From assembly GCA_018816095.1 (NCBI GenBank), contig JAHIWP010000072.1, positions 1 through 64,000 of the forward strand: a DNA stretch of 64,000 bases, written 5' to 3'. This document shows, one piece after another, positions 37,756 to 47,368 of this stretch. Source of the stretch: Gammaproteobacteria bacterium (GTDB lineage Bacteria; Pseudomonadota; Gammaproteobacteria; Pseudomonadales; Pseudomonadaceae). The first letter of the stretch is position 1. Every line of letters begins with the position of its first letter. The notes under the pieces are model-generated. The model did no database searches. It was not told where the DNA came from and saw nothing but the letters and a program-made list of their open reading frames with translations. Position numbers and translations under genes: made by a program.

Positions 37756-39060
37756 ATGACTAGCCCAGTGAAAGCCTACCGCGCCGCCATCCTGCACAGC
37801 ATTGACGACCCGGCCGTGGTGGGCGTTGAGCAATCCTATGAGTACTTTGAAGACGGCCTGCTGGTCATCAACAACGGCCTGGTGGCCAAAGTCGGCCATG
37901 CCGCTGATCTGTTACCCACGCTCAAGGGCGTTGAGATCACCGAATACCGCGATGCGCTAATTACTCCTGGCTTTATCGACACCCACATCCACTACCCGCA
38001 AACCGGGATGATCGCCTCCTACGGCGAGCAACTGTTGGATTGGCTGAACACCTACACCTTCCCCACTGAACAGCAGTTCGCCGATAAGGCCCATGCGGCG
38101 GAGGTGGCGGGCATCTTCCTCAAGGAACTGCTGCGCAACGGCACCACCACCGCCCTGGTATTCGGGAGCGTGCACAAGCAATCGGTAGACGCCTTCTTCG
38201 AAGCTGCCGAAGCGCTGAACCTGCGCATGATCGCCGGCAAGGTGCTGATGGATCGCAACGCCCCGGACTACCTGACCGACACCCCGGAATCCGGCTACGC
38301 CGACAGCAAGGAGCTGATCGAGCGCTGGCACGGCAAGGGCCGCCTACATTACGCGGTAACCCCACGCTTCGCCCCAACCAGCACTCCAGAGCAACTGACC
38401 CTGGCCGGCAAACTGCTGGGCGAATACCCACACCTGTATATGCACACCCACCTGTCCGAGAACCGCAAGGAAATCGAATGGGTAAAAGCGCTGTTCCCCG
38501 AGCGCAAGAGCTACCTGGATGTGTACGACCATTACAAGCTGATCGGCGCCCGCTCGGTATTCGCCCACGGCGTGCACCTGTGCGACGGCGAGTGTAAGCG
38601 CCTGGCCGAAACCGGCTCGGCCGTGGCCTTTTGCCCAACCTCGAATCTGTTTCTCGGCAGCGGCTTGTTCGATCTGAATAAACTCGAAGAACACGGCGTA
38701 CGCGTCGGCCTGGGCACCGACGTCGGCGCGGGCACCAGCTTCAGCCAACTACAATCGCTGAACGAGGCGTACAAGGTCATGCAACTGCAAGGCAAAAAGC
38801 TTGACCCGTTCAAGTCGCTGTACCTGGCGACTCTGGGCGGCGCTAACGCGCTGTACCTAGACGATAAACTGGGCAACTTCCTGCCTGGAAAAGACGCCGA
38901 CTTCGTGGTGCTCGATTACAACGCCACGCCGCTGATCAGCTACCGTATGCAGCAAGCCAAGACGCTCGAAGAGCGGTTATTCGCCCTGACCATGCTCGGT
39001 GATGACCGCGCTATCAAGCAAACTTTCGCCGCCGGTCAGTCGGTGCATTGCCGCGATTGA
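37756..39060 (+). CDS. guaD: Guanine deaminase
   Basis: GuaD hydrolyses guanine to xanthine and ammonia, feeding the dehydrogenase encoded upstream. The 434-residue amidohydrolase has the metal motif THIHYPQTG (His77, His79), HTHLSEN, FAHGVHL and the late aspartate in GLGTDVGAGTSFS. It ends the purine operon and is closed by a strong bidirectional terminator. Confidence 0.95.
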   Translation: MTSPVKAYRAAILHSIDDPAVVGVEQSYEYFEDGLLVINNGLVAKVGHAADLLPTLKGVEITEYRDALITPGFIDTHIHYPQTGMIASYGEQLLDWLNTYTFPTEQQFADKAHAAEVAGIFLKELLRNGTTTALVFGSVHKQSVDAFFEAAEALNLRMIAGKVLMDRNAPDYLTDTPESGYADSKELIERWHGKGRLHYAVTPRFAPTSTPEQLTLAGKLLGEYPHLYMHTHLSENRKEIEWVKALFPERKSYLDVYDHYKLIGARSVFAHGVHLCDGECKRLAETGSAVAFCPTSNLFLGSGLFDLNKLEEHGVRVGLGTDVGAGTSFSQLQSLNEAYKVMQLQGKKLDPFKSLYLATLGGANALYLDDKLGNFLPGKDADFVVLDYNATPLISYRMQQAKTLEERLFALTMLGDDRAIKQTFAAGQSVHCRD

Positions 39061-39098
39061 GCCGTAGGCGGGGCCGCGGTTTCTATAAACACGAGCAA

Positions 39099-39132
39099 TA
39101 AAAAACCGGAGCCAAGGCTCCGGTTTTTTATT
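39099..39132. terminator. Bidirectional terminator between guaD and the SCP2 gene
   Basis: AAAAAACCGGAGCC pairs with GGCTCCGGTTTTTT around AAG, with A and T tracts on both sides. It serves the convergent guaD and SCP2 transcripts. Confidence 0.92.
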
Positions 39133-39145
39133 GCTGAGTTGCTGC

Positions 39146-39457
39146 TTAAACCGGGAACAGCTCGCCCAGTTTCATGGCCAGCATCATGTCGCCTTCGGCG
39201 CGCAGTTTGCCGGACATAAAGGCTTGCATGCCGTCGGTTTCGCCGCTAGTGATGCCTTTCAGGGTTTCGGTGTCCATGATCAGGGTCACGCTGGCGTTAG
39301 GGTTGTCGCCTTGCTCAACGGCACAGGTGCCGTCTTTGACGATCAGGGCGTAGTTTTCGCCATCTTCGATGTTGAATTGGAACACCAGGTCCAGGCCTGC
39401 AGCGGCACCGGCGTTGAATTTGGACTGCATGGTATTGACGATGTCTGCAACGCTCAT
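39146..39457 (-). CDS. SCP2 sterol-carrier-type lipid-binding protein
   Basis: The 103-residue protein is a single SCP2 domain, with GLDLVFQFNIEDGENYALIV, TLIMDTETLKGITSGETDG and a C-terminal MMLAMKLGELF helix. Such bacterial proteins bind acyl chains or other lipids; the physiological partner is unknown. AAAAAGGAATAAACC precedes the ATG. It is the downstream partner of the histidine-phosphatase gene on the same strand. Confidence 0.9.
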   Translation of the reverse strand: MSVADIVNTMQSKFNAGAAAGLDLVFQFNIEDGENYALIVKDGTCAVEQGDNPNASVTLIMDTETLKGITSGETDGMQAFMSGKLRAEGDMMLAMKLGELFPV

Positions 39458-39516
39458 GGTTTATTCCTTTTTCTCAGGTTTTTCTAGCGCCCTTAATGGG
39501 TGCAGTGGGCCGCAGC

Positions 39517-40227
39517 TCAACGATAAGTGATGAGCTCCGGCGCCTTCAACAGCTGTAAATGCACATGACTGTTGAAGGAAGCCAGGGTCACTTGGCTGCC
39601 GCGAAATTTCAGGCAGCTGAGTGAGGTATTAACAATTTGCCAGTTCAGCTCAAATGCTTGAGCAGGCGGTATACCGGTGATCAAGTGCAGCAGGGCGGTG
39701 ATGGTGCCGCCAGAGGTGAACACGGCGATATTCTGTTTGCTGTCTGCTTGTTCCAACAGGCGGCTAAGACCACCTTGCACCTGCTCGACGAACGCTTGCC
39801 AGCTTTGCAGCTCTGGCTTGTCGTGCTCGCCCGAAATCCAGCGTCCAATCAGCTCAGCGAACAGGCGCTGAAACTCAGCGCGGTTATTCGCGCCATTGCG
39901 CAGGATATGCAGGGCTTCTGGTTCTTCGCCGAGTATGTCCGGGAGCAGGGTGCGGATTACCGCGTCGGCATCGAACTCATTAAATGCCGGATCGGTTTCC
40001 AGCGGCGGTACATCAATCCCAACCGCCCGCAACTGCTGCAGCGCGCTGTCGGCCGTATGCTGCTGGCGACGCAGGCTGCCACTGACGCTGCGATCAAGGT
40101 GCGTGCCGAGTTGCGCGAGGTGAGCACCCAGCACTTCGGCCTGACGAATACCAATGGGCGATAGCACATCGTAATCGTCTGCACCGAAGGAGGCTTGGCC
40201 ATGTCGTATCAGGTAGATGCTGCCCAC
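39517..40227 (-). CDS. Histidine phosphatase (phosphoglycerate-mutase-like) superfamily protein
   Basis: The 236-residue protein opens with SIYLIRHGQASFGADDYDVLS, holding the RHG motif with the phospho-acceptor histidine, and carries the second catalytic His region late (AVFTSGGTITALLHLITG). That late stretch shows SGG where SHG is typical, so the second histidine is not obvious and activity is uncertain. The start is the GTG at 40227 (VGSIYLIRHG). Upstream in-frame codons would add about 54 non-conserved residues. Substrate unknown. Confidence 0.8.
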   Translation of the reverse strand: MGSIYLIRHGQASFGADDYDVLSPIGIRQAEVLGAHLAQLGTHLDRSVSGSLRRQQHTADSALQQLRAVGIDVPPLETDPAFNEFDADAVIRTLLPDILGEEPEALHILRNGANNRAEFQRLFAELIGRWISGEHDKPELQSWQAFVEQVQGGLSRLLEQADSKQNIAVFTSGGTITALLHLITGIPPAQAFELNWQIVNTSLSCLKFRGSQVTLASFNSHVHLQLLKAPELITYR

Positions 40228-40437
40228 GTCCGTTGGTTTCCGGTACGGTGAAAGTTTCGCGAGGGTATGGGGAAGCTCAAGGACTGTCAACGTAAAAACA
40301 TACGCTTGTTTGAATTGCATCGGCGCGCTGAATGTCCCAGGCCTTGCTTGCTGGTCGCCAACCGATGGCCTCGGTATGCTTGCGGACAATCAGCGTTAAC
40401 GATTTACGGGCGCTGCCATCGGGGTAAGGGGGAATTC

Positions 40438-41457
40438 GTGGAGTTTTTTGCAGAGTACATTGGCTTTCTGGCTAAGACAGTGACCTTGGTTGTGGCCATT
40501 CTCGTCGTGCTGGTGACGATTGCTGCACTACGCAGCAAGGGCCGTCAGCGCACGGGCGAACTGCAGGTGAACAAGCTCAATGACTTCTTCAAGCAGTTGC
40601 AGCAGCGCATGGAGCACGCGGTGCTCGATAAAGATCAGCTAAAGGCCGTCAGCAAAGCTGAAGCCAAAGCTGCAAAGCAGGAAAAAAAGGCCGCTGTGCA
40701 CAAACCGCGCGTCTATGTGCTGGATTTTGATGGCGATATCAAAGCCTCGGCCACCGACAGCCTGCGTCACGAGATTACCGCCTTGCTGAGTATGGCCACG
40801 CCGCAGGATGAAGTGGTACTGCGCCTGGAAAGCGGCGGTGGCATGGTGCACAGCTATGGTTTGGCCTCTTCGCAGCTGGCGCGCATTCGCCAGGCGGGCG
40901 TGCCGCTGACCATCTGCATTGACAAGGTCGCGGCCAGTGGCGGCTACATGATGGCCTGTATCGGTGAGAAGATTATTTCTGCACCATTTGCCATCCTCGG
41001 CTCGATTGGTGTGGTGGCGCAGTTGCCTAACGTGCACCGCCTGCTGAAAAAACATGACATCGATTTTGAGGTACTGACCGCCGGCGAATATAAGCGCACC
41101 CTGACGGTATTTGGTGAGAACACAGAGAAGGGGCGGGAGAAATTTCAGGAAGACCTGGAGGCCACCCATGAGTTGTTCAAAGGCTTCGTTGCGCGCTACC
41201 GGCCGCAGCTGGATATCGATCAAATTGCCACCGGTGAAGTCTGGCTTGGCTTAACAGCGCTGGAAAAGCAGCTGGTCGATGAACTGAAGACCAGTGACGA
41301 ATACCTGGCAGAGCGGGCGAAGAGCGCCGAACTGTTCCATTTGCACTATGCCGAGAAGAAATCCCTGCAGGAGCGCGTTGGGCTGGCGGGAAGCATTGCG
41401 CTAGACCGTTTCGTCCTGAGCTGGCTGAGCCGGTTGAATCAACAGCGTTTCTGGTAA
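40438..41457 (+). CDS. sohB: Inner-membrane S49-family protease SohB
   Basis: SohB is a membrane-anchored serine protease related to signal-peptide peptidase SppA. The 339-residue chain has one N-terminal helix (about 6-30), a charged linker (about 40-90) and the S49 domain with Ser167 (KVAASGGYMMA) and Lys219 (GEYKRTL) as the likely dyad. The start is the GTG at 40438 after GGGGGAATTC. A start at 40267 would add 57 unconserved residues across the divergent promoter region. Confidence 0.9.
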   Translation: MEFFAEYIGFLAKTVTLVVAILVVLVTIAALRSKGRQRTGELQVNKLNDFFKQLQQRMEHAVLDKDQLKAVSKAEAKAAKQEKKAAVHKPRVYVLDFDGDIKASATDSLRHEITALLSMATPQDEVVLRLESGGGMVHSYGLASSQLARIRQAGVPLTICIDKVAASGGYMMACIGEKIISAPFAILGSIGVVAQLPNVHRLLKKHDIDFEVLTAGEYKRTLTVFGENTEKGREKFQEDLEATHELFKGFVARYRPQLDIDQIATGEVWLGLTALEKQLVDELKTSDEYLAERAKSAELFHLHYAEKKSLQERVGLAGSIALDRFVLSWLSRLNQQRFW

Positions 41458-41482
41458 TCGATCCGTCATACAGAGGAAGAGT

Positions 41483-42472
41483 ATGAGCAAGTTCAGTGCA
41501 TTGCAGGCCCGTGAAAGTGCAGCGGGTGGTTTCGAACAGGTGATTGTGCAGGGTGAGATCGACGACTTGCCGGCTGGTGAGCTGCTGATTCGGGTCAAGT
41601 ATTCGTCGCTCAATTACAAGGATGCCTTGTCTGCCACTGGCAACCGCGGCGTCACCAAAAGCTTCCCGCATACCCCGGGCATTGATGCTGCTGGTGTGGT
41701 GGAGGTTTCTAACGTGGCTGAGTTCAGTGCTGGCGATGAGGTGATCGTCACCGGTTATGACTTGGGCATGAACACCTCGGGTGGTTTTGCCCAATACATC
41801 CGTATTCCCGCTAGCTGGGCGCTGAAACGGCCAAAGGGCTTGTCGCTGCGTGAGGCCATGGTGCTCGGCACGGCTGGGCTGACCGCAGCGCTGTGTGTAG
41901 ACAAGCTAGAACAAAGCGGGCTGACGCCTGATGCGGGCACCGTACTGGTGACCGGTGCCACCGGTGGCGTTGGCAGTGTCGCGGTAGCGTTGCTGACCAC
42001 TCTGGGTTATCGGGTGGCGGCATCGACCGGTAAAACGGAGCAGGGCGATTACCTCAAGGCGCTGGGCGCGCAGCAGATTGTCCTGCGTTCCGAACTGCTG
42101 GAGGGCGCCGATAAGCCAATGCTCAAGGAACAGTGGGCCGGTGCGGTGGATTGCGTAGGCGGAGATCTTCTGTTTAACGTGGTCAAATCGCTGCGCTATG
42201 GTGCCAGCGCTGCCTGTTGCGGGCTGACGGCTGGCGTGGGCTTCAAGGGCAGTGTGCTGCCGTTTATCTTGCGTGGGGTGAATCTGCTGGGGGTCGACTC
42301 GGTCGAGCTGCCACTGGTGGTCAAGGCGTCGATGTGGGACAAGCTGTCGCTGCAGTGGAAGGTCAATCTGGATGCGCTGGTCAGCGAAGTGACGCTTGAG
42401 CAGTTACCGGCAGCTATTGCGCAGGTGCTGGCGGGTAAACAAGTGGGGCGTGTGCTGGTCAATTTGGGCTAA
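41483..42472 (+). CDS. MDR-family NADPH oxidoreductase, YhdH/AcuI type (acryloyl-CoA reductase-like)
   Basis: The 329-residue zinc-free medium-chain reductase has RVKYSSLNYKDALSATG and HTPGIDAAGVV, hallmarks of the YhdH/AcuI branch, and a Rossmann motif VTGATGGVGSVAV. AcuI reduces acryloyl-CoA to propionyl-CoA. This protein may do the same or act on quinone-like substrates. It lies 26 bases after sohB, and both could be co-transcribed before the terminator that follows. Confidence 0.87.
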   Translation: MSKFSALQARESAAGGFEQVIVQGEIDDLPAGELLIRVKYSSLNYKDALSATGNRGVTKSFPHTPGIDAAGVVEVSNVAEFSAGDEVIVTGYDLGMNTSGGFAQYIRIPASWALKRPKGLSLREAMVLGTAGLTAALCVDKLEQSGLTPDAGTVLVTGATGGVGSVAVALLTTLGYRVAASTGKTEQGDYLKALGAQQIVLRSELLEGADKPMLKEQWAGAVDCVGGDLLFNVVKSLRYGASAACCGLTAGVGFKGSVLPFILRGVNLLGVDSVELPLVVKASMWDKLSLQWKVNLDALVSEVTLEQLPAAIAQVLAGKQVGRVLVNLG

Positions 42473-42486
42473 CTAACGCAGATATG

Positions 42487-42514
42487 AAAAGGCCCGGATT
42501 ACCGGGCCTTTTGC
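42487..42514. terminator. Bidirectional terminator after the AcuI-like gene
   Basis: AAAAGGCCCGG (42487-42497) pairs with CCGGGCCTTTT (42502-42512) around ATTA. It closes the plus-strand reductase gene and the minus-strand cysI operon. Confidence 0.88.
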
Positions 42515-42528
42515 GTTACAGCGCTGAC

Positions 42529-43026
42529 TTAGGCGCGGCGGCGGAACAGCGGCAGCGGCTGATCCGCGGAGGCCTGGTAGACCTCGCTGAACTCCTCGAA
42601 GGCTTTCAGCGCGTCCAGCGGGTCTTTGTCTTCACGCAGGGCGAAGGCATCGAAGCCCACGCGCAGGTAGGAGAACAGCTGATCGCGCAGCACGTCGCCG
42701 ATGGCACGCACTTCACCGGTGTAACCGTAGCGATTGCGCAACAGGTAGGCGGTGGAGCAATGACGGCCATCGGTAAAGGCCGGGAAATTCAGCGCGATAA
42801 CTTGGAAGTTATCCAGCTGGTCGGCGATTTCTTCGATTTCCTCACCCGCATCCAGCCATACGCCCAGGCCGCCGTCGCGGGCCTTGAGCGCCGTACTGTG
42901 CTCAACCCAAAGAGCCAGTGGCACGATCAGATCGTCGCAGTTGGAAATACCGTCCAACGTGGCGTCTTTGGGCAGCAGGTGCCAGCTTTCATCGACCAGC
43001 TGGCCGTTCTTAATGATTCGCTGCAT
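42529..43026 (-). CDS. DUF934 protein, sulfite-reduction partner
   Basis: The 165-residue protein belongs to DUF934, a family encoded next to cysI in many proteobacteria and often annotated as an oxidoreductase. It shows IALNFPAFTDGRHCSTAYLL and the GDVLRDQLFSYLRVGFDAF stretch typical of the family. The ATG at 43026 overlaps the end of cysI by 17 bases. A role in sulfite reduction or electron delivery is inferred from that pairing. Confidence 0.88.
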   Translation of the reverse strand: MQRIIKNGQLVDESWHLLPKDATLDGISNCDDLIVPLALWVEHSTALKARDGGLGVWLDAGEEIEEIADQLDNFQVIALNFPAFTDGRHCSTAYLLRNRYGYTGEVRAIGDVLRDQLFSYLRVGFDAFALREDKDPLDALKAFEEFSEVYQASADQPLPLFRRRA

Positions 43027-44668
43027 ATACGCGCTCCTTGAACGGTGCAACACCAATACGGCGGAAGGTGTCGAGGAAGCTCTCTTCGGCAGTACGACGC
43101 TCGACATAGACCTTGACGATTTTGTCGATCACGTCCGCCATGTCCGCTTCGGCGAAGGATGGACCGAGGATCTGCGCCAGGCTGGCATCACGGCCAGCGC
43201 TGCCGCCGAGCGACACCTGATAGAACTCCTGGCCTTTCTTGTCCACCCCGAGAATGCCGATATGGCCGACGTGGTGGTGACCACAGGCGTTCATGCAGCC
43301 GGAGATGTTCAGGTCGATTTCGCCGATGTCGAACAGGTAATCCAGGTCATCAAAGCGGCGCTGAATGGCTTCGGCAATCGGGATCGACTTGGCGTTGGCC
43401 AGCGAGCAGAAGTCGCCACCTGGGCAGCAGATGATGTCGGTCAGCAGGCCCACGTTTGGCGTTGCGAAACCATGTTCGCGCAGCTCGCCCCAGAGGGTAA
43501 ACAGCTGGGCTTGTTCGACGTCGGCCAGAATGATGTTCTGGTTATGGCTGTTGCGCACTTCACTGAAGCTGTAGCGATCGGCCAAGTCGGCAATCGCATC
43601 AAACTGCTTGTCGGTGACATCGCCCGGTGCGACGCCAGTCGGCTTGAGCGACAGGGTGACGGCGACATAGCCGGGTTTCTTGTGGGCAAAGGTGTTGCGC
43701 TGACGCCAGCGGGCAAAGCCTGGGTGTTCGGCATCCAGGGCTACCAGCGCGGCATCCTGATCGTCGAGAGCTTTATAGCTGGGGTCGATAAAGTGCGCGG
43801 CAACGCGCGCCACTTCAGCTTCGGTCAGGGTGGTCGGGCCATCTTTCAGGTGGGCCCATTCAGCATTCACACGCTCGGCGAACACTTCAGGGGTCAACGC
43901 CTTCACCAGAATCTTGATCCGCGCCTTGTACTTGTTATCACGACGGCCATAGCGGTTGTACACACGCAGGATGGCGTCGAGGTAACTGATCAGGTGCTGC
44001 CACGGCAGGAATTCGTTGATAAAGCTGCCGACAATCGGCGTACGGCCCAGGCCGCCACCGACGGAAACCCGGAAGCCCAGCTCGCCGGCAGCGTTCTGTA
44101 CCGCTTCCAGGCCGATGTCGTGCACTTCTACTGCGGCGCGATCGCTGACTGCACCGTTCACAGCAATCTTGAACTTGCGCGGCAGGTGGGTGAACTCAGG
44201 GTGGAAGGTCGACCACTGACGGATGATCTCGCACCATGGACGCGGGTCGATGAGTTCATCCTTGGCCACACCGGCAAACTGGTCGGTGGTGGTGTTGCGG
44301 ATGCAGTTGCCGCTGGTCTGAATCGCGTGCATCTGCACGGTGGCCAGTTCAGCAAGAATATCGGGCACATCTTCCAGGTCCGGCCAGTTGAACTGCACGT
44401 TCTGGCGGGTACTGATGTGCGCATAGCCCTTGTCGTAGTCGCGGGCAATCTTGGCCAGCATGCGCACTTGTGCAGACGACATCAGGCCGTATGGCACGGC
44501 AACCCGCAACATGGGCGCAAAGCGTTGAATGTACAGGCCATTCTGCAGGCGCAGCGGGCGGAATTCTTCGCCGCTCAGTTCGCCAGCCAGGTAACGGCGG
44601 GTTTGATCGCGGTACTGCTTAACGCGGTCTTCGACGATTTTTTGGTCGTACTGGTCGTATACGTACAT
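43010..44668 (-). CDS. cysI: Sulfite reductase hemoprotein beta-component
   Basis: CysI reduces sulfite to sulfide with six electrons at a coupled siroheme-[4Fe-4S] site. The 552-residue protein has two nitrite/sulfite reductase ferredoxin-like halves and the cluster motif CCPGGDFCSLANAKS followed by SGCMNACGHHH. No cysJ flavoprotein gene is adjacent, as expected in Pseudomonas, where a ferredoxin or other donor is used. Nitrite reductase is the alternative reading, but pairing with DUF934 favours sulfite. Confidence 0.93.
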   Translation of the reverse strand: MYVYDQYDQKIVEDRVKQYRDQTRRYLAGELSGEEFRPLRLQNGLYIQRFAPMLRVAVPYGLMSSAQVRMLAKIARDYDKGYAHISTRQNVQFNWPDLEDVPDILAELATVQMHAIQTSGNCIRNTTTDQFAGVAKDELIDPRPWCEIIRQWSTFHPEFTHLPRKFKIAVNGAVSDRAAVEVHDIGLEAVQNAAGELGFRVSVGGGLGRTPIVGSFINEFLPWQHLISYLDAILRVYNRYGRRDNKYKARIKILVKALTPEVFAERVNAEWAHLKDGPTTLTEAEVARVAAHFIDPSYKALDDQDAALVALDAEHPGFARWRQRNTFAHKKPGYVAVTLSLKPTGVAPGDVTDKQFDAIADLADRYSFSEVRNSHNQNIILADVEQAQLFTLWGELREHGFATPNVGLLTDIICCPGGDFCSLANAKSIPIAEAIQRRFDDLDYLFDIGEIDLNISGCMNACGHHHVGHIGILGVDKKGQEFYQVSLGGSAGRDASLAQILGPSFAEADMADVIDKIVKVYVERRTAEESFLDTFRRIGVAPFKERVYAANH

Positions 44669-44906
44669 GGAGTGTCCTGTTATCAGGCTTTTTACAGCTA
44701 ATCAGCGCGCACGGCCGCGCAGTCCTGGCGGAGGCCGAGGAAGATACCAGCTCGGAGTTATGCGCAAAAGTGATGTTTGAGTATATGGAAAGAACTTAAT
44801 GAGATAAGCACGTCGCTGAACATCGCTGCCCGGCTTGAGCAAGCGACTGCGCTGGTCTTAACTGCAGTAGGCGATTGACCTAAAAACATAACAAGAGGGG
44901 TAGTCC

Positions 44907-45020
44907 ATGACCGAACATAGCGAGCCGGACAGTGCTGACAGCGCAGTCGATGCCAAGGCTATTTTTGCCTTGATTGTAATCTTCGTCGTCAGCGCAGTAT
45001 TTTGGGTCAGCCAGCAGTAG
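44907..45020 (+). CDS. 37-residue single-helix membrane microprotein
   Basis: An ATG at 44907 follows AAGAGGGGTAGTCC, a good ribosome site seven bases away. The 37-residue frame starts MTEHSEPDSADSAVDAKAI, an acidic head, and continues with a hydrophobic helix (about 20-34) ending SQQ-stop. A strong terminator lies 37 bases after the stop, so this looks like a complete monocistronic gene. I do not recognise the family; it resembles small inner-membrane proteins that tune larger complexes. Confidence 0.7.
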   Translation: MTEHSEPDSADSAVDAKAIFALIVIFVVSAVFWVSQQ

Positions 45021-45056
45021 CGGTTGCTGCTCCGAATTTTTGCGATAAATAACAAA

Positions 45057-45087
45057 ACGGGCCCTCGGTAACGAGGGCCCGTTTTTG
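45057..45087. terminator. Strong bidirectional terminator after the microprotein gene
   Basis: ACGGGCCCTCG (45057-45067) pairs with CGAGGGCCCGT (45072-45082) around GTAA and is followed by a T run. A-rich sequence on the other side would let it also stop the minus-strand gene at 45112. Confidence 0.9.
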
Positions 45088-45111
45088 TATGGGCTAGACC
45101 CGCGGGTTGTA

Positions 45112-45726
45112 TTAGCAGCTGAGGCTGTCGGCCTGGCGATAGAGCATAAGAAGCTTGCGGGTAATAGTCTGCTGAATATCCTCACGCTCAAAGGTCGACA
45201 GCCGAGTCAGGCGACTGACTTGTAAGCGGTGCAGGTGGATGTAGGGCATTTGCTGATTAAACTCACGCAAATCGCCTTTGATCATGATCGGCAGGAAGAT
45301 ATCACCGGCTTTTTTCTGGTTGCTGATGATTTGCGCCAAGGCCGGTTTGAATTGCATCGTCTTTGGTGCCGGGCCGCCTTCCTTGATCATGGTCGTCAGC
45401 AGCAGCCCTGGCTTTTTCAATACCACGCCGGGCAGCACGCACAGCCCCGTCTTGCGTATCGCCTGGGCTTCAATGCCGTGCAGGGTGTCGTGGAACGCGT
45501 ACGGGTTGGGCAGTACCACCATCTTGCGGCCTAGGTCGCTGGGGAAGTGCAGGTCGTAGTTGGTATACAGCTGGCGCGTCGACTCCGAGTAAACGCACAG
45601 GCGGTTCTCGAACAGCTTGATAAAACGTTCGGCCAGCTCTCGCCGGGCGATGTTGTCCAAGTCCCAGATCAAATCTGGGTTCTGTGGTTTGCTCAGGTCA
45701 ACTTCCTGGTGCTCCATGCTGCTCAT
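45112..45726 (-). CDS. Conserved protein of unknown function next to a chemoreceptor gene
   Basis: The 204-residue soluble protein has no signal peptide or membrane helix and no motif I recognise. It has a positively charged, helical C-terminal half (TRLSTFEREDIQQTITRKLL). It starts seven bases after the end of the chemoreceptor gene, behind AAGGAAGAC, so the two form an operon. A signalling accessory role is possible on context alone. Confidence 0.75.
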   Translation of the reverse strand: MSSMEHQEVDLSKPQNPDLIWDLDNIARRELAERFIKLFENRLCVYSESTRQLYTNYDLHFPSDLGRKMVVLPNPYAFHDTLHGIEAQAIRKTGLCVLPGVVLKKPGLLLTTMIKEGGPAPKTMQFKPALAQIISNQKKAGDIFLPIMIKGDLREFNQQMPYIHLHRLQVSRLTRLSTFEREDIQQTITRKLLMLYRQADSLSC

Positions 45727-45733
45727 GTCTTCC

Positions 45734-47368
45734 TTATACCCGGAACTGACTCAGCAGCCGGTTTAGCTGCTCGGCCAACTGGCCCAGGTGTTGCCCTGCA
45801 TCGCTGGATTGCTGCGCGGCCAATGCATTGTTATGCGCCAGGCTGGCGGCTTGGGTGACGTTCTGGTTGATGTCTTCGACCACATGCGATTGTTGCAGCG
45901 TGGCGCTGGCGATGGAAGCGTTCAAGCCGCTGAGGTTACGCAGCCCGCTGGCGATCTGTCTGAGGCTGGCACCTGCCAGGCTGGCCTGCTCGATGGTCAA
46001 TTGGGAGGCTTTGCTGCTGTCATGGATGACCTTGACCGCCGCTTCCGAGTTGCCTTGCAGGCGTTCGATCATCACCTGGATTTCCGCCGTGGATTTTTGC
46101 GTGCGTTGTGCCAGTAGGCGCACCTCGTCGGCCACTACGGCAAAGCCGCGACCTTGCTCGCCGGCACGGGCCGCTTCAATTGCGGCGTTGAGTGCCAGCA
46201 GGTTGGTCTGTTCGGCAATCGAGCGAATCACCTCCAATACGCTGCCAATCTGCGTGCTTTCTTGGGCTAACGCCTGAATCACGGCTACGGCTTGGTCAAT
46301 CGTGCCGGACAGCTCGTTAATTTGCCGCAGGCTGGCTTCAATATTTTGCTGGCCCTGAGTGGCCTGGTCTTCGGCGGCGTGCACTTCGCTGGAGGCGTGC
46401 TCGGCATTTTTCGCCACATCCTGCACACCATAGGTCACCTCGTTAATCGCTGTGGCAACCAGTTCCATCTGTTGCGATTGCTGTTCGCTGTGCTGTTGTG
46501 ACTGGCCAGATATCTGTCCCAGTTCTTTGGCCGCGACATCAAGCTGGCTGGCGGATTCAAGAGACTGTTTGATCACCAGGCGCAGTTTGTCGGTAAAAGC
46601 ATTGAAGTGACGGGACAGGGCGGTCAGTTCATCGTTACCGTGGGTGTCGAGGTTGCGCGTCAGATCGCCATCGCCACTGGCGATATTGGCCATCGCGCTG
46701 ACGGCTTGCTGCAGCGGTTGGGTGATACTGCGCACAATCAGCACCACCAGTAAGATCAGCAACACAGCAATCGCCAGCCCAATCGCGATGGTATTGAGCG
46801 CCTGGGTTTTAAACTCAGTCTGCACATCATCTACATAGACGCCGGACCCGATGATCCAGCCCCAGGGCTGAAACAGCTGTACGTAGGAGATCTTGGGTAC
46901 TGGCTCGCTCGCCCCGGGCTTGGGCCAGCGGTAATCAACCTGTCCCGCGCCCTGGCTCTTGCTGATAGCCACCATCTCATTGAATAGCGCTTTGCCATCT
47001 GGGTCTTTGAATCCAGAGAGGTTCTGGCCTTCCAGTTTGGGGTTGGTCGGGTGCATGACCATTACCGGTGTCTGGTCATTGATCCAGAAGTATTCCTGGC
47101 CGGCATAGCGCAGGCCGCGGATCGTTTCCATTGCCTGTTTCTGCGCGTCATCGCGGGGCAGGCTGCCTGCCGCTTCCAAACTTTGATAATGCTGTAAAAT
47201 GCCTGCCGCGCTCTGCACCACGTGCTGGGTCTTTTCTGCTTTGGCGGCGTAAAGATCGGTGCGAATCTGCTTGAGCAATAAGGCGCCTTGAATAACCAGC
47301 ATGGCGATAGCCACCACCAGAATTAGCCATAAACGGCGGTTTATCGGCAGGCTGCGCAGGCTATTCAT
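45734..47368 (-). CDS. Methyl-accepting chemotaxis protein with a single-Cache sensor domain
   Basis: The 544-residue receptor has a first membrane helix (about 14-32), a periplasmic sCache_2-type sensor (about 35-185, with [19 protein letters not shown] and [14 protein letters not shown]), a second helix (about 192-213), a HAMP domain, and a methyl-accepting signalling domain with the conserved tip [20 protein letters not shown]. sCache_2 receptors commonly sense small organic acids; the ligand here is unknown. It is the first gene of a two-gene minus-strand unit. Confidence 0.93.
   Translation of the reverse strand: MNSLRSLPINRRLWLILVVAIAMLVIQGALLLKQIRTDLYAAKAEKTQHVVQSAAGILQHYQSLEAAGSLPRDDAQKQAMETIRGLRYAGQEYFWINDQTPVMVMHPTNPKLEGQNLSGFKDPDGKALFNEMVAISKSQGAGQVDYRWPKPGASEPVPKISYVQLFQPWGWIIGSGVYVDDVQTEFKTQALNTIAIGLAIAVLLILLVVLIVRSITQPLQQAVSAMANIASGDGDLTRNLDTHGNDELTALSRHFNAFTDKLRLVIKQSLESASQLDVAAKELGQISGQSQQHSEQQSQQMELVATAINEVTYGVQDVAKNAEHASSEVHAAEDQATQGQQNIEASLRQINELSGTIDQAVAVIQALAQESTQIGSVLEVIRSIAEQTNLLALNAAIEAARAGEQGRGFAVVADEVRLLAQRTQKSTAEIQVMIERLQGNSEAAVKVIHDSSKASQLTIEQASLAGASLRQIASGLRNLSGLNASIASATLQQSHVVEDINQNVTQAASLAHNNALAAQQSSDAGQHLGQLAEQLNRLLSQFRV

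Noticed and set aside
42884..44701. 605-codon plus-strand frame
   Set aside because: It is antisense to cysI, where siroheme-cluster motifs prove the minus-strand reading.
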